Of a stretch of 64,000 nucleotides of DNA, positions 17,940 to 27,566 are shown piece by piece (the stretch's first letter is position 1; each line of letters begins with the position of its first letter). Origin of the DNA: Pseudomonas entomophila L48 (lineage in GTDB: Bacteria; Pseudomonadota; Gammaproteobacteria; Pseudomonadales; Pseudomonadaceae); assembly GCF_000026105.1 (NCBI RefSeq), contig NC_008027.1:2496001-2560000 (forward strand). The letters run 5' to 3'. The notes under the pieces were generated by a model. It saw nothing but the letters and a program-made list of their open reading frames with translations. It did no database searches and was not told where the DNA came from. The translations under genes were made by a program, and so were the position numbers.

Positions 17940-18479
17940 TCAGGCGGTTCGCGCCAGGGGCCGCTCACCGCAAGGCTTTAGCCAGGCATCCACGGACTCG
18001 GCCAGGGCCGCGACCGGGCGGGTGGCATCCAGGGCCAGGGTCAGCGGTTCCCCATGCGGGGCTTCCAAGGCGGCGAACTGGCTTTCGATCAGGCTGGCGG
18101 GCATGAAATGGCCGGGGCGGGCGAGCACGCGTTTCTCCGCTTCCTGGGGGGTGAGTTCGAGGAACACGAAGCCCAGCGCCGGTACGGCGGCGCGCAGGGT
18201 GTCGCGGTAGCGGCGCTTGAGCGCGGAGCAGGTCAGCACGGGGCGCTCGCCGGCTGCGATGGCGGCCTGCAGTTCTTCGCCCAGGCGTACCAGCCAGCCT
18301 GCACGGTCATTGTCGTCCAGGGGGATGCCGGCACTCATCTTGCGGATGTTCTCGGCGGGGTGGAAGGCATCGCCTTCGATCAGGCGGCCACCGCTGCGTA
18401 CGGTAATGGCGGCACCGATCGAGCTCTTGCCGCAACCAGCCACGCCCATGACCACAAGTGCGGACAGGGAAGGGTTCAT
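17940..18479 (-). CDS. gntK: Gluconokinase
   Basis: A 179-residue gluconate kinase of the thermoresistant/GntK family, which phosphorylates gluconate to 6-phosphogluconate for the Entner-Doudoroff route. The P-loop GVAGCGKS occupies residues 12-19. EGDAFHPAENIRKMSAGIPLDDNDRAGWL (in part) is the family signature after it, and LTCSALKRRYRD and GHFMPASLIESQF follow as substrate and lid regions. An excellent AGGAGGT lies upstream of ATG 18479. It precedes gntP on the same strand and carries its own GntR-type operator. Confidence 0.94.
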   Translation of the reverse strand: MNPSLSALVVMGVAGCGKSSIGAAITVRSGGRLIEGDAFHPAENIRKMSAGIPLDDNDRAGWLVRLGEELQAAIAAGERPVLTCSALKRRYRDTLRAAVPALGFVFLELTPQEAEKRVLARPGHFMPASLIESQFAALEAPHGEPLTLALDATRPVAALAESVDAWLKPCGERPLARTA

Positions 18480-18497
18480 CTGTACCTCCTGCTGGGT

Positions 18498-18513
18498 GAG
18501 ATAGCGCTGTCTT
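18498..18513. promoter_or_regulatory. GntR operator upstream of gntK
   Basis: GAGATAGCGCTGTCTT keeps the AGCGCT core and one perfect half of the gntP palindrome, 19 bases upstream of the gntK start. Read on the minus strand it gives ACCAAGACAGCGCT, close to the AC-N-AAG-N-TAGCGCT motif I recall for P. aeruginosa GntR. Confidence 0.7.
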
Positions 18514-18627
18514 GGTGATGACGGGTCAAGCCCGCCAGCGCCACCCTCCCGGGTGTTATTGATCTTGTCCTAGGCAGTATGGACGCATCGCACACGGCTG
18601 CTACCAAGATTGCATTGCCTGCGTCCT

Positions 18628-18643
18628 GAGACAGCGCTACCTT
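18628..18643. promoter_or_regulatory. GntR operator upstream of gntR
   Basis: GAGACAGCGCTACCTT sits 45 bases upstream of the gntR start. On the minus strand ACTAAGGTAGCGCT fits AC-N-AAG-N-TAGCGCT exactly. It implies autoregulation of gntR. Confidence 0.7.
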
Positions 18644-18687
18644 AGTGACCGTTCCCCATTCCTGCAAGTAGTAAAATTACAACACTC

Positions 18688-19707
18688 ATGTCTCGCATTG
18701 GCTCGCGCACTACTGGTCGTCCCACCCTGGCGGAAGTCGCCAGGCTTTCCGGGGTTTCCCCCATCACCGCCTCCCGCGCCCTGCGTGGCGTCAGCACGGT
18801 CGCGCCTGAACTGGTGGAGAAGGTCAAGGTCGCGGCGGCCAGCCTGGGTTATGTCGCCAACCCTGCGGCACGGGCCTTGGCCTCGGCGCGCAGCCAGTCG
18901 GTGGTGGTATTGATTCCGTCGCTGTCCAACCAGTTGTTCATCGACACCCTCGAGGCCATTCACGAGGTGATGCGCCCGCGTGGGCTGGAAGTGCTGATCG
19001 GCAATTATCACTACGATATTGCCGAGGAAGAGAACCTGATCCGCAACTACCTCGCCTATCAGCCTTGCGGCATGTTGCTCACCGGCTTCGACCGCAGCGA
19101 GGCGTCGCGGCAGATGCTGGCCGCCAGTGGCGTGCCTTGCGTGCACATGATGGAGTTGGGTGGTGGGCAGGGCGCGCTGTCGGTGGGCTTCTCCCAGTTC
19201 GAAGCCGGGCGCGCCGCCGCGCGACACTTGATCGAGCGCGGGAGGCGCCGTCTGGCGTTCATTGCCGCCCAGCTCGACCCGCGGGTGATGCAGCGGGCCG
19301 AGGGTTTCCGCCAGGCCTTGGCCGATGCCGGCTTGCAGGCGCCGGAGCTTGAAGTGCTTGACCCGCTGCCGTCATCGATCGGGTTGGGCGGGGCCCTGTT
19401 CAGTCAATTGCTGGCGCGGGCACCGGACGTGGACGGCATCTTCTTCTGTAACGACGACCTGGCCCAGGGGGCAGTGCTGCAGGCTTTGCGCGAAGGTATC
19501 GAAGTGCCTCGACAGGTAGCGATGGTCGGCTTCAACGACCTGCCGGCCTCGGCCTACATGGTGCCGCCGCTGACCTCGATTCGTACCCCACGGGCCGCGG
19601 TGGGACGGGGTGCCGCGCAAGCCCTGCTGGCTTTGCTCGACGGCAAGCGGGTAGGGGTCGAACAGCAGGACATGGGCTTCGAGCTGGTGGTGCGGGAGAG
19701 TTCTTGA
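18688..19707 (+). CDS. gntR: Gluconate repressor, LacI family
   Basis: A 339-residue LacI-family transcription factor. The N-terminal helix-turn-helix (TLAEVARLSGVSPITASRALRG, residues 13-34) and hinge region (NPAARALASARS) are followed by a periplasmic-binding-protein-like effector domain ending in MVPPLTSIRTPRAAVG. It is divergent from gntK and surrounded by three similar palindromes, which supports the GntR assignment: gluconate or 6-phosphogluconate would relieve repression of gntK and gntP. No strong ribosome site precedes ATG 18688, but no better in-frame start exists because the helix-turn-helix begins at once. Confidence 0.92.
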   Translation: MSRIGSRTTGRPTLAEVARLSGVSPITASRALRGVSTVAPELVEKVKVAAASLGYVANPAARALASARSQSVVVLIPSLSNQLFIDTLEAIHEVMRPRGLEVLIGNYHYDIAEEENLIRNYLAYQPCGMLLTGFDRSEASRQMLAASGVPCVHMMELGGGQGALSVGFSQFEAGRAAARHLIERGRRRLAFIAAQLDPRVMQRAEGFRQALADAGLQAPELEVLDPLPSSIGLGGALFSQLLARAPDVDGIFFCNDDLAQGAVLQALREGIEVPRQVAMVGFNDLPASAYMVPPLTSIRTPRAAVGRGAAQALLALLDGKRVGVEQQDMGFELVVRESS

Positions 19708-19741
19708 GGCAGATCGGTGATGGCAACGATTTGGCACGATC

Positions 19742-19831
19742 TTTGTAGGAGCGGCTTCAGCCGCGATCACCCGCGAAGCGGGTGCCAGGCACCGCGTTGT
19801 CCGCATCGCGGCTAAAGCCGCTCCTACAAAG
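19742..19831. repeat. Inverted REP element, GTAGGAGCGGCTTCAGCC type
   Basis: TTTGTAGGAGCGGCTTCAGC at the left and its near-perfect complement at 19805-19831 enclose an inner ACCCGCgaaGCGGGT hairpin. The same composite element recurs near 37.0 kb and 55.0 kb. It lies between gntR and the chemoreceptor gene. Confidence 0.85.
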
Positions 19832-19961
19832 CGATCTTCAAACCGCCCCATCGGATAAACGGCCACAAATGCTTAATCCCAAAGTGATAGCAGTTCGCTT
19901 GCACGGCTAAAACGCCGATCTATGCTCAGGAACATCCCGTGGACACAAGGAGTCCTGGCCC

Positions 19962-21281
19962 ATGTTCGAGTACCATCGCAAGTCCGATCTGGTCGAGATC
20001 CAACGCGCCCGCCAGGCCCTGGCCGGCATGGAAGCAAAGCTCGCTGCAATCAGCCGTTCCATGGCCATGATCGAGTTTGCCCCCGACGGCACCATCCTCG
20101 AGGCCAACGACCATTTCTGCCAGACGATGGGCTACAGCGCCGACGAGATCCGCGGCAAGCACCACCGGTTGTTCTGTGACCCCACCTACGCCAAGAGCGC
20201 CGAATACCAGCAACTATGGCGCGAACTGGGCCAGGGCAAGGCCATCAGCGGCACCTTCGAGCGCCTGGACAAGGCCGGACACGAGGTGTGGCTGGAAGCC
20301 AGCTACATGCCGGTGCTCGATGAGCGCCAGCAAGTCACCAGCGTGATCAAGGTGGCCTCCGACATCACTCGCCATGTAATCGAGGAACACGAGAGCGAAA
20401 GCCTGCTCAAGGCCATCGGCCGTTCCATGGCGGTGGTCGAGTTCACCCCGGCCGGGCGGGTGATCAAGGCCAACCAGAATTTCCTCGACACCATGGGCTA
20501 TCGCCTGGAGGAGGTGGTGGGGCGCCATCACGGACTGTTCTGCCTGCCCCATGAGCGCGAGTCGGCCCAGTACCGCGACTTCTGGGCCTCGCTCAATCGC
20601 GGTGAGTATCACTCGCACCGCTTCGAGCGGGTCAACAAACAGGGCCAGACGGTCTACCTGGAGGCCTCCTACAACCCGATCTTCGACAACAAGGGCCGGC
20701 TGTACAAAGTGGTGAAGTTCGCCAGCGACATCACCAACCAGGTTAGCACCCAGCAAACCGCCGCCGACGCCGCCCACGCCAGCTCCGTGCAGACCGATGC
20801 CTGCGCGCGCAAGGGCACCCAGGTGGTGCAGCAGACGGTGGCGGTGATCGAGCAGATTTCCGCCGAGCTCAACGAGGCCGCGCGCAGCATCGATGCGGTG
20901 AGCAAGCAGTCCGAGGTAATCGGGCAGATCGTCCTGACCATCCGTGGCATCGCCGACCAGACCAACCTGCTGGCGCTCAACGCGGCCATTGAGGCGGCGC
21001 GGGCCGGTGACCATGGGCGTGGTTTCGCGGTGGTGGCGGACGAAGTGCGCAGCCTGGCGGCGCGCACCAGCAAGGCGACCCTGGAAATCGTCGACGTGGT
21101 GCGGCAGAACCACGACCTGTCACTGACGGCGGTGGCCAGCATGCAGTCGAGCCTGACCCGCACCGGACGGGGCGTGGAGCTGGCCAATGAAGCCGGTACG
21201 GTGATCATGGAGATCCAGCAGGGCTCGCGTCACGTGGTGGATGCCATCAGCCAGATCAGCTCGACCCTGCAATTGCACTGA
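19962..21281 (+). CDS. Soluble two-PAS chemoreceptor, BdlA type
   Basis: A 439-residue cytoplasmic receptor with no transmembrane segment: two tandem PAS domains (about 25-145 and 146-265, each with an F-x-PDG/AG start and the conserved YxxxGKHHxLFC-like ending) and a methyl-accepting signalling domain with the hairpin tip [20 protein letters not shown]. This is the layout of P. aeruginosa BdlA, a biofilm-dispersion sensor, and of Aer2-like receptors; its pathway here is inferred. AAGGAG lies upstream of the ATG. Its last 26 bases overlap the end of the convergent sensor-kinase gene, so the two transcripts can interfere. Confidence 0.85.
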   Translation: MFEYHRKSDLVEIQRARQALAGMEAKLAAISRSMAMIEFAPDGTILEANDHFCQTMGYSADEIRGKHHRLFCDPTYAKSAEYQQLWRELGQGKAISGTFERLDKAGHEVWLEASYMPVLDERQQVTSVIKVASDITRHVIEEHESESLLKAIGRSMAVVEFTPAGRVIKANQNFLDTMGYRLEEVVGRHHGLFCLPHERESAQYRDFWASLNRGEYHSHRFERVNKQGQTVYLEASYNPIFDNKGRLYKVVKFASDITNQVSTQQTAADAAHASSVQTDACARKGTQVVQQTVAVIEQISAELNEAARSIDAVSKQSEVIGQIVLTIRGIADQTNLLALNAAIEAARAGDHGRGFAVVADEVRSLAARTSKATLEIVDVVRQNHDLSLTAVASMQSSLTRTGRGVELANEAGTVIMEIQQGSRHVVDAISQISSTLQLH

Positions 21282-24200
21282 GGCCTTGACGCAGTTCGCG
21301 CTCCAGGTTTTGCAGGCTGTCGCGCAGCCGTTCGAGCGCCGGGTCGAGGGGCTGTTGCTGGGCAATGGCTTGCTCGAGCGCTTCACAGTCCTGAACCACG
21401 GTCCTGACCTTGAGCATCCTGGCGCCACCCTTGATCCGGTGCACCAGTGGCGTCAGGGTCGCCGGTTCAGGGGCAGCCCCCAGGGCAAGCAGTGCCTGCA
21501 GGTCTTCGCCGTTGCTCTGGGCCAGTTGCTGGAGCAGGCTGCGGGTCAGTTGCGCATCGTCCTGGGTCAGGTGGCGCAATTGCTGAAGGTCGAATCCGCT
21601 GGCGCGAGCCTGGACGTGGGACTGCGTGGGCGCAAGGGTGCTGACGTGCGCCAGGGCCGCCTTGAGTGCCTGCAGGCCGATGGGTTTGAACAGGCATTCG
21701 TCCATGCCGCTTTCCAGGCAGCGTTGACGCTCCTCGGCCTGGGCATTGGCCGTGACGCCGATGATATGGCAAGCGGGCAGCATGCTTTCACGTTCCAGCC
21801 CACGAATCCGGCGTGTCAGCTCATGGCCATCCATCACGGGCATGCTGCAGTCGGTGACCACCACATCGAAGCGGTTCGCCTGCCATAGCGTCAGCGCCGT
21901 CTCGCCTTGGTCGGCCAGCGCGACACGGTGGCCGAGCGAACGCAACTGTTTGTCGAGCAGCAGCAGGTTGGCAGGATAGTCGTCCACTACCAGAACATGC
22001 AGCGGACCGTTGTCGGACGTGGACACGGTTACTGCCGGTGACTCGATGGGCGGGGCGTCGGCCGCTGCCAGGCTGAGGTGGACATCGACCTGGGTGCCCA
22101 GCCCCTCGATACTCTGCAGGCTAAGCTCGCCCCCCATCAATGCGCACAGGTTGCGGCTGATCACCAGCCCCAGGCCGGCACCCTGGCGGTTCTGTTGGTC
22201 CCCCACCTGGGAGAAGGCGCTGAACAACCGGGTCTGGTCGCTGGCACTGATACCCTTGCCGGTATCCTTCACCTGCAACGCCACCAGCAGGCCATGCTTG
22301 CTGGAGGCATCCGCTGTCAGCGTGACATCGATCTGACCCTGGTCGGTGAATTTGATCGCATTGCTCAACAGGTTCGACAGCACCTGCTTGAAGCGCAGGG
22401 GGTCGACGGTAACCCAGCAGGGCCTGTCAGGCAGTGCCGAGCGAAGCTGAATACCCTTGATCCGTGCGTTGCCCTCGAATACCCGCACGGTGGCCTTGAC
22501 CAGGCCGGTCAAGTCGGTGGCCACCGCTTGCAAGGTCATGTGCCCGGATTCGATACGCGAAATATCGAGCACATCGCCGATCAGGTCGAGCAGGCCGATC
22601 GCCGACCCATGGGCGGTTTCCAGCGCCTGGGTATCGCTGCGGCCTCGACGGCTGTCTTCCAGGGCCAATTCCAGCAGGCCGATCACCGCGTTCATCGGGG
22701 TGCGGATTTCGTGGCTCATCACCGCCAGGAAGGTACTTTTCGCCTGGCTGGCCTGTTCGGCGTCGTTCTTAGCCTGGCGCAACTGTTCGAGCAGTCCGCG
22801 GCTGAGCGCAAGCTGCTGCTGCAGGGCGCGCTCGGCGTCGGTGCGCTGGTGGATAAGCTTGCGCAGGTAGGTGTTCCAGAACACCACGCCCGCCAGCAGT
22901 ACAGCAGCCAGCACCAGCACCTGGAGCGCCAGTGTGCGGTAGTTGCGCCAGGGGCTGTCGCTGACCACGGCGTTGGTGCGCCAACGGTTGACCAGTTGTT
23001 CCTGCTCGTCGGGCGGGATGCTCAGCAGGGCCTTGTCGAGAATGCCCTGCAGTTGGGGGAGGGCAGGGTTCACGGCAAAGGCGGCGAGTGCGGGTTCATC
23101 GCCTTGCAGCCCGGCGACCCGCAGACGGCCCTTGAACACCTGGTTGATGAAGTAGACCGCATTGATTTGCGAACTTAGCGCCACATCGGCGTCGCCGTTG
23201 GCCACCGCTTCCATCAGTTGCAGTGGGTTCTCCGCTTCGTACACCCGCATGCCGGGCGCGTCACGCAGCACTTGTTCGGTCAGCGGAGAGCCTCGCAACA
23301 GGGCTACGCGCTGGCCGCGCAAGGGTTGCGTCGCAGGCAGCGGCGCGGCGTCCTGGCGCATCACCAGGACGCGTGGGCTGATCATGTAGGGGCGGGTATA
23401 GCGAAGGCGTTCGGCGCGGTGGTTGCCGTAGCCGATGGCGCCGATCATGTCGACCTTGCCCTGGGTGGTGGCCTCGACCATGTCCTCGAACGAGTCCGAC
23501 TCGACGACCTGGAAGTTCAAGCCGGTGCGCAAGCTGATCCGTTCCAGCAGGTCGAGGGCGATGCCGCGAGGCTGCTGCTGGCTGTCGGTGAAACTCAAGG
23601 GGGCCAGGGTCGTGTTGATCATCACCCGAATGGTCGGGTGGGTGGCGATCCAGCCGCGCTCCTCGGTGGTGAGCGCGTCCAGCCGGCGGTCGAGCAACAG
23701 GCTGGTGCTGCCGCTGGTCCAGCGTCGCAGGATGTTCAGGCGCTCACTGTCGGCGACACGGTTCAGGGCCGTGTCCACCAGGCGCAGCAAGCGCGTGTTG
23801 TCGCGCGCGAGGGCAAAGGCGAAGGTGCTGACGGGGGCTTTGACGAAGTGGTCGACCTTGACCATGCCCTGGAAGCCTTTGCCGATCATGTAGTCGCTGC
23901 TGATGGCATCACCCAGGTAGGCATCGGCCTGGCCCTGCGCCACCGCGGCGATACCGGCCAGGGTGGAGCGATAGAGCGTGACCTGAGCCCGGGGATACAG
24001 TTGCTGCACGGCCTGCAGGGGCAGGTAATGGTCGACCATGGCCAGCTTGCGCCCGGCCAGGGCATGGTCCTCGCCCAGTGTGCCGCGCTGGCGCGACACG
24101 ATCACCGCCAGGTCGTCGGCATAGGGCTGGCTGAGGGCGAGCTCGGCATCGTTGGCCTCGAAGGCATTGGAGGTGCCCAGCAAGTCGACCTCGCCGCGCC

Positions 24201-24537
24201 GCAGAGCGGCGATGGCCTGCGCGCGATTGGCATAGCGGCGGATCTCGATGGGAATACCCAATTGTTCGGCGATCAGGCCGGCGTAGTCGGCGCTGAGGCC
24301 TTCGTAGTCGGCCTGGCTGGTGTTGATGTCGAAGGGGGGGTAGTCGGGGCGCGAACTGCCGAGCACCAGGCGCTTGCGCGTATCGAGCCACTGGCGGTCG
24401 GGCGTGTCGAGGGCCAGTGGTGGCGCGGCGCTCAGCGCGCGCGCCAGCAGGTGGCGGCTCTCACCGGAGGGCTGTGCCGAGGCAGGGAGCGGTAACAGCG
24501 CGGCCAGCAACAGGCACAGCACGGTGCGCCTGATCAT
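21256..24537 (-). CDS. EvgS/BvgS-type hybrid sensor kinase
   Basis: A 1093-residue unorthodox sensor. Order: signal peptide ([21 protein letters not shown]), two solute-binding-type (SBP_bac_3) domains (about 50-275 and 290-525), one membrane helix (about 540-560), HisKA with [18 protein letters not shown], HATPase with [12 protein letters not shown], a receiver with acceptor in [13 protein letters not shown], and an HPt domain with [10 protein letters not shown]. It should phosphorylate the response regulator encoded just upstream through a four-step relay. Unlike classical BvgS, I see no PAS domain between the helix and HisKA. The start is three bases after the regulator stop, so the two are coupled. 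Ligand unknown. Confidence 0.9.
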   Translation of the reverse strand: MIRRTVLCLLLAALLPLPASAQPSGESRHLLARALSAAPPLALDTPDRQWLDTRKRLVLGSSRPDYPPFDINTSQADYEGLSADYAGLIAEQLGIPIEIRRYANRAQAIAALRRGEVDLLGTSNAFEANDAELALSQPYADDLAVIVSRQRGTLGEDHALAGRKLAMVDHYLPLQAVQQLYPRAQVTLYRSTLAGIAAVAQGQADAYLGDAISSDYMIGKGFQGMVKVDHFVKAPVSTFAFALARDNTRLLRLVDTALNRVADSERLNILRRWTSGSTSLLLDRRLDALTTEERGWIATHPTIRVMINTTLAPLSFTDSQQQPRGIALDLLERISLRTGLNFQVVESDSFEDMVEATTQGKVDMIGAIGYGNHRAERLRYTRPYMISPRVLVMRQDAAPLPATQPLRGQRVALLRGSPLTEQVLRDAPGMRVYEAENPLQLMEAVANGDADVALSSQINAVYFINQVFKGRLRVAGLQGDEPALAAFAVNPALPQLQGILDKALLSIPPDEQEQLVNRWRTNAVVSDSPWRNYRTLALQVLVLAAVLLAGVVFWNTYLRKLIHQRTDAERALQQQLALSRGLLEQLRQAKNDAEQASQAKSTFLAVMSHEIRTPMNAVIGLLELALEDSRRGRSDTQALETAHGSAIGLLDLIGDVLDISRIESGHMTLQAVATDLTGLVKATVRVFEGNARIKGIQLRSALPDRPCWVTVDPLRFKQVLSNLLSNAIKFTDQGQIDVTLTADASSKHGLLVALQVKDTGKGISASDQTRLFSAFSQVGDQQNRQGAGLGLVISRNLCALMGGELSLQSIEGLGTQVDVHLSLAAADAPPIESPAVTVSTSDNGPLHVLVVDDYPANLLLLDKQLRSLGHRVALADQGETALTLWQANRFDVVVTDCSMPVMDGHELTRRIRGLERESMLPACHIIGVTANAQAEERQRCLESGMDECLFKPIGLQALKAALAHVSTLAPTQSHVQARASGFDLQQLRHLTQDDAQLTRSLLQQLAQSNGEDLQALLALGAAPEPATLTPLVHRIKGGARMLKVRTVVQDCEALEQAIAQQQPLDPALERLRDSLQNLERELRQGLSAIAGSS

Positions 24538-24540
24538 CGC

Positions 24541-25155
24541 TCAGACCACGTGGTTGCGTTTGGCCAAGTCGACCATTTCCACCAATGACTCGGCCTTGAG
24601 TTTCTCCAGGATCCGGCCGCGGTAGGTGCTGATGGTCTTGGCGCTGAGGTTCATCTGCTCGCCGATCAATTTGTTGCTCTGCCCGGCGCAGAGCCGGCGC
24701 AGCACTTCCATTTCGCGGTTGGACAGGCTGCCCAGGCGCTCGTTCTCGCTGTCCAGGGTGTTGCTGTTGACCGCCATCTGCGGGAAGGTCGAGTAGCCCT
24801 TGACCAGTGCCTTGAGGGCGAAGATCAGGGCGTCGAGGTCCTCGTCCTTGTTGACGAAGGCGCTGATGCCGGCATCCATGCAGCGGCGTACATACAAGTC
24901 GGCGGGCTGGCCGGTCAGGACCATGATGCGTGGCGGGGGTTCGAGCAGCTTCAGGCGCTTGATCACTTCCATGCCGTCGAGGTCGGGCAGGCCGATGTCG
25001 AGAATCACCACCTCGGCCTTGGTTTCCGCGGCAAGGCGCGCAGCGTCCTTGCCTTTTCCTGTCTCCCCGACCACCTCGAACCGCTCGCCTTTGAGCAGCA
25101 TGCGCACGGCTAGCCGGACAATGTGATGGTCATCGACCAACAGCACGGATGTCAT
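24541..25155 (-). CDS. LuxR/NarL-family response regulator, EvgA/BvgA type
   Basis: A 204-residue regulator with a receiver domain (acceptor Asp53 in VILDIGLPDLDG) and a C-terminal LuxR helix-turn-helix (SNREMEVLRRLCAGQSNKLIGEQMNLSAKTISTYRGRI). AGGAG lies upstream of ATG 25155. It is the first gene of a two-gene operon with the hybrid kinase, the usual EvgA-EvgS order. Target genes cannot be read from the sequence. Confidence 0.9.
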   Translation of the reverse strand: MTSVLLVDDHHIVRLAVRMLLKGERFEVVGETGKGKDAARLAAETKAEVVILDIGLPDLDGMEVIKRLKLLEPPPRIMVLTGQPADLYVRRCMDAGISAFVNKDEDLDALIFALKALVKGYSTFPQMAVNSNTLDSENERLGSLSNREMEVLRRLCAGQSNKLIGEQMNLSAKTISTYRGRILEKLKAESLVEMVDLAKRNHVV

Positions 25156-25315
25156 GGGTAACTCCTGTTGATGTGGACCCGTTTCCTGAATCTGGTCGAA
25201 TAGAGGTTCGCGGGTCAGCTGTAGGCAGCGCGCACCTTACGGGGATTCAGGATCCTTGGTAATAGGCGAGTATAGGTGTGTTGAAAATGCGCGGCTGTTT
25301 TGTTGAAAAGGACTA

Positions 25316-25343
25316 CAACGGAGGCTGGGGAGCGCCTCCGTTG
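25316..25343 (-). terminator. Hairpin terminator after the DUF1272 gene
   Basis: CAACGGAGGC (25316-25325) pairs perfectly with GCCTCCGTTG (25334-25343). On the minus strand the stem is followed by TAGTCCTTTTC, so it most likely ends the DUF1272/B12-side transcript. Confidence 0.6.
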
Positions 25344-25362
25344 AAGCGGTCTGGCATCGGGC

Positions 25363-25605
25363 TCAGGCGCAGGCGGCGTGTTTTTTGACCACGCGCTGGG
25401 TGGAGGCAGGGTTGTTGCCCAGCACCTTGCCGGTGCGGGTTGGTCGCGAAACGAGCTGGCCACCGCAGTTCGGGCACTGGTTGTGGAAGTGCTGGTCATT
25501 GCAGGTGCGGCAGAAGGTACATTCGAACGAGCAGATCAGGGCGTCCGGGCTCTCGGCCGGCAGGTCGCTGTCGCAGCACTCGCAGTTGGGGCGTAGTTCG
25601 AGCAT
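25363..25605 (-). CDS. DUF1272 Cys-rich small protein
   Basis: An 80-residue protein of the DUF1272 family. It carries paired cysteines: C-x2-C in NCECCDSDLP, CSFECTFCRTC, and C-x2-C in NQCPNCGGQL. These suggest two zinc-ribbon or treble-clef metal sites. The basic tail ends RVVKKHAACA. Function unknown. ATG 25605 is 64 bases beyond the cobM stop on the same strand, and a terminator hairpin follows its own stop. It may thus be the last gene of the riboswitch-controlled cobalt/B12 transcript, though an independent promoter cannot be excluded. Confidence 0.8.
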   Translation of the reverse strand: MLELRPNCECCDSDLPAESPDALICSFECTFCRTCNDQHFHNQCPNCGGQLVSRPTRTGKVLGNNPASTQRVVKKHAACA

Positions 25606-25669
25606 GGTGGGGCTTCCGGTTGGCGTGAGGCCCCAGTGTGCTACGGGGTGAGGCGTGGCGGCAAATGGC

Positions 25670-26422
25670 TTATGGGCCGGGCCGGTAGAGGTGGGCGTGG
25701 CCGGCACGGTACAACGCCGAGTCGGCGAACGGGGCGTCCCCCAGCACATGGCCGACCAGGATCAGCGCGGTGCGCCGGAAACCCTTGGCCGCCACCCGCC
25801 CGACGATATCCGTCAGGGTGCCTTTGGCCCAGTCCTGATCCGGCCAGGTGGCGCGGTGCACCACGGCGATCGGGCAGTCGGCGCCGTAGTGGGGCAGCAA
25901 CTCGTCGACGATCCGGGCGAGGTGCTTCACGCCCAGGTGGATGGCCAGGGTGCTGCCGTGCCGGGCCAGGTCGGCCAGCTGCTCCCCGGGAGGCATGGGG
26001 GAGCTGTCGCCGTAGCGAGTCAGGATCACCGTTTGCGCGACATCGGGTAGGGTCAGTTCGCACCCCAGCAGGGCGGCACTGGCAGCGGTCGCGGTGACGC
26101 CAGGCACAATCTGGTAATCGATGCCCAGCTCGCGCAGGAGGCGAATCTGCTCGCCGATGGCGCCGTACAGGCTGGGGTCGCCACTGTGCACCCGAGCCAC
26201 ATCGTGGCCATCGGCGTGGGCTTGGCGCATGGCTTCGACGATTTGCTCCAGGTGCAGCTCGGCACTGTTGATCACAGTCTGGGCGGTGTGCCCTTCGAGC
26301 ACCGCGGGGGGCACCAGGGAGCCGGCATAGATGATCACCGGGCACTGGCGGATCAGGCGCTGGCCTTTCACCGTGATCAGTTCCGGGTCGCCGGGGCCGG
26401 CACCGATGAAGTAGACCGTCAT
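25670..26422 (-). CDS. cobM: Precorrin-4 C11-methyltransferase
   Basis: A 250-residue SAM-dependent tetrapyrrole methylase that methylates C-11 of precorrin-4 in aerobic cobalamin synthesis. It starts with the family signature VYFIGAGPGDPELITVKG, then YAGSLVPP, VHSGDPSLYGAIGEQ and VPGVTATAASAALLG, the CobM-type pattern. ATG 26422 has GGAA upstream; earlier in-frame codons run into low-quality sequence. It follows cobE by 28 bases and belongs to the cbtB-cbtA-cobE-cobM group under a cobalamin riboswitch. Confidence 0.94.
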   Translation of the reverse strand: MTVYFIGAGPGDPELITVKGQRLIRQCPVIIYAGSLVPPAVLEGHTAQTVINSAELHLEQIVEAMRQAHADGHDVARVHSGDPSLYGAIGEQIRLLRELGIDYQIVPGVTATAASAALLGCELTLPDVAQTVILTRYGDSSPMPPGEQLADLARHGSTLAIHLGVKHLARIVDELLPHYGADCPIAVVHRATWPDQDWAKGTLTDIVGRVAAKGFRRTALILVGHVLGDAPFADSALYRAGHAHLYRPGP

Positions 26423-26450
26423 GGGGATTCCTTGCAGATGAAAGGGCGGA

Positions 26451-26861
26451 TTATCCGCCGATGGCCAGGGCCAGGGTAGCACCAGCCAGGGTCTGTCTCG
26501 GGATGTGCAGGCGTGGCGGCGTGAGTGCCTGGCCGGCCAGGGCCAGTGCCGCGCTTTCGGCGACGCCCCAGCAGCCGGTCTGGGCGTAGGCGGCGGCGGA
26601 GCGCTGGGTGAGTTGCGCTTCGAAACCAAGCAGATGCGGGGCGTCGAAACAGACGAACGGCAACCCCAGGCGCTCAGCCAAGGCCAGCAGGCCGGGCTCG
26701 CGCGCCTTGGGCGTGATACTGGCGATGCCGCGCAGGCAGGAAAGCGGCAGGGCGTTCTGGTTCAAGGTCTGGCGCAGCAGCACCGACAGCGTCTCGACCG
26801 GGCAGCCACGACGGCAGCCAAAGCCGGCGTACAACGCCGGCTGAGCGGGATGCAGGGGCAT
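26451..26861 (-). CDS. cobE: Cobalamin biosynthesis protein CobE
   Basis: A 136-residue protein related to the C-terminal domain of CbiG, acting in the middle of corrin-ring synthesis (role in the ring-contraction/acetaldehyde-release steps is not settled for CobE). Characteristic parts are YAGFGCRRGCPVETL at the N-terminus, SCLRGIASITPKAREPGLLALAERLGLPF, and GVAESAALALAG. I chose ATG 26861 because it overlaps the cbtA stop as TGATG; the longer reading from 26891 would overlap cbtA by 31 bases. Confidence 0.88.
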   Translation of the reverse strand: MPLHPAQPALYAGFGCRRGCPVETLSVLLRQTLNQNALPLSCLRGIASITPKAREPGLLALAERLGLPFVCFDAPHLLGFEAQLTQRSAAAYAQTGCWGVAESAALALAGQALTPPRLHIPRQTLAGATLALAIGG

Positions 26862-27556
26862 CAAGCGTGGCTGGGGCGACGGTAGAGCCACGCGCTGAGC
26901 AGGCCCAGCGCCAGCCAGAAGGCGGCGTTGGTCAGCCAGGAGGCGATCTTGAACTGCGCCTCGAGGGCTTCCGGCGCCAGGCTCTCATGCACGGGCGGTT
27001 GCGGCGCGCCGATGACATGGGGGATGACCAGCAGGGCGACGCCGATCACCTTGAACAGCCAGTGGTGGGCGAATACCAGCAGCGCCAGGCCAGCGGCAGT
27101 GGCGGCGGCGGTGCCGACCCACCAGGTCTGGCGTTGGCCCAGGTCGGCGGCCGCGGTGCCGGGCAGTTCGGGTGGCAGGCCCAGGGTCGGCGCCAGGCAG
27201 AACACGGCGAAGCCGGCCAGGCCCCAGAGCGCGCCGGTGCTGACGCGGCCAGGCTCGCGCAGGCTGTACAGCGCGGCAAGGACCAGGGCGAAGCCTACCG
27301 CGACCACCAGGTTGCCGCCGGTGGTGGACAGCACGCGCTGCCAGCCGTCCTCCGGTGCCCAGGCTTCGGCGCTGTGCTCATGTTCGTGGGGGGCGGCAGC
27401 TTCGCCATGCTCGTGGTGTTCAGCAGCCGGGGCGGCGTTCTCGTAGGTTTCCGCCTGGAGAATCAAGGGGGCCACCCAGAAGCTTTGCAGCAGGGTCAGC
27501 AGCAGGGCGGCCAGCAGCCCGCTGAAGCCTGCGGTACGGGCGATGCGTGTGATCAT
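26861..27556 (-). CDS. cbtA: Cobalt transporter CbtA
   Basis: A 231-residue membrane protein of the CbtA family, thought to take up cobalt together with CbtB. Several hydrophobic helices are visible (GFSGLLAALLLTLLQSFWVAPLIL at the start). A His-rich loop with AEHHEHGEAAAPHEHEHSAE around residues 45-65 suggests cobalt binding. ATG 27556 is ten bases after the cbtB stop; a longer start at 27604 would overlap cbtB. The gene order after a cobalamin riboswitch is the known arrangement for these B12-repressed transporters. Confidence 0.9.
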   Translation of the reverse strand: MITRIARTAGFSGLLAALLLTLLQSFWVAPLILQAETYENAAPAAEHHEHGEAAAPHEHEHSAEAWAPEDGWQRVLSTTGGNLVVAVGFALVLAALYSLREPGRVSTGALWGLAGFAVFCLAPTLGLPPELPGTAAADLGQRQTWWVGTAAATAAGLALLVFAHHWLFKVIGVALLVIPHVIGAPQPPVHESLAPEALEAQFKIASWLTNAAFWLALGLLSAWLYRRPSHA

Positions 27557-27566
27557 GCGGGCGTAC

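Noticed and set aside
23218..24495. A 425-residue plus-strand frame inside the hybrid kinase gene
   Set aside because: Shadow frame of the sensor domains; no start signal or domain.
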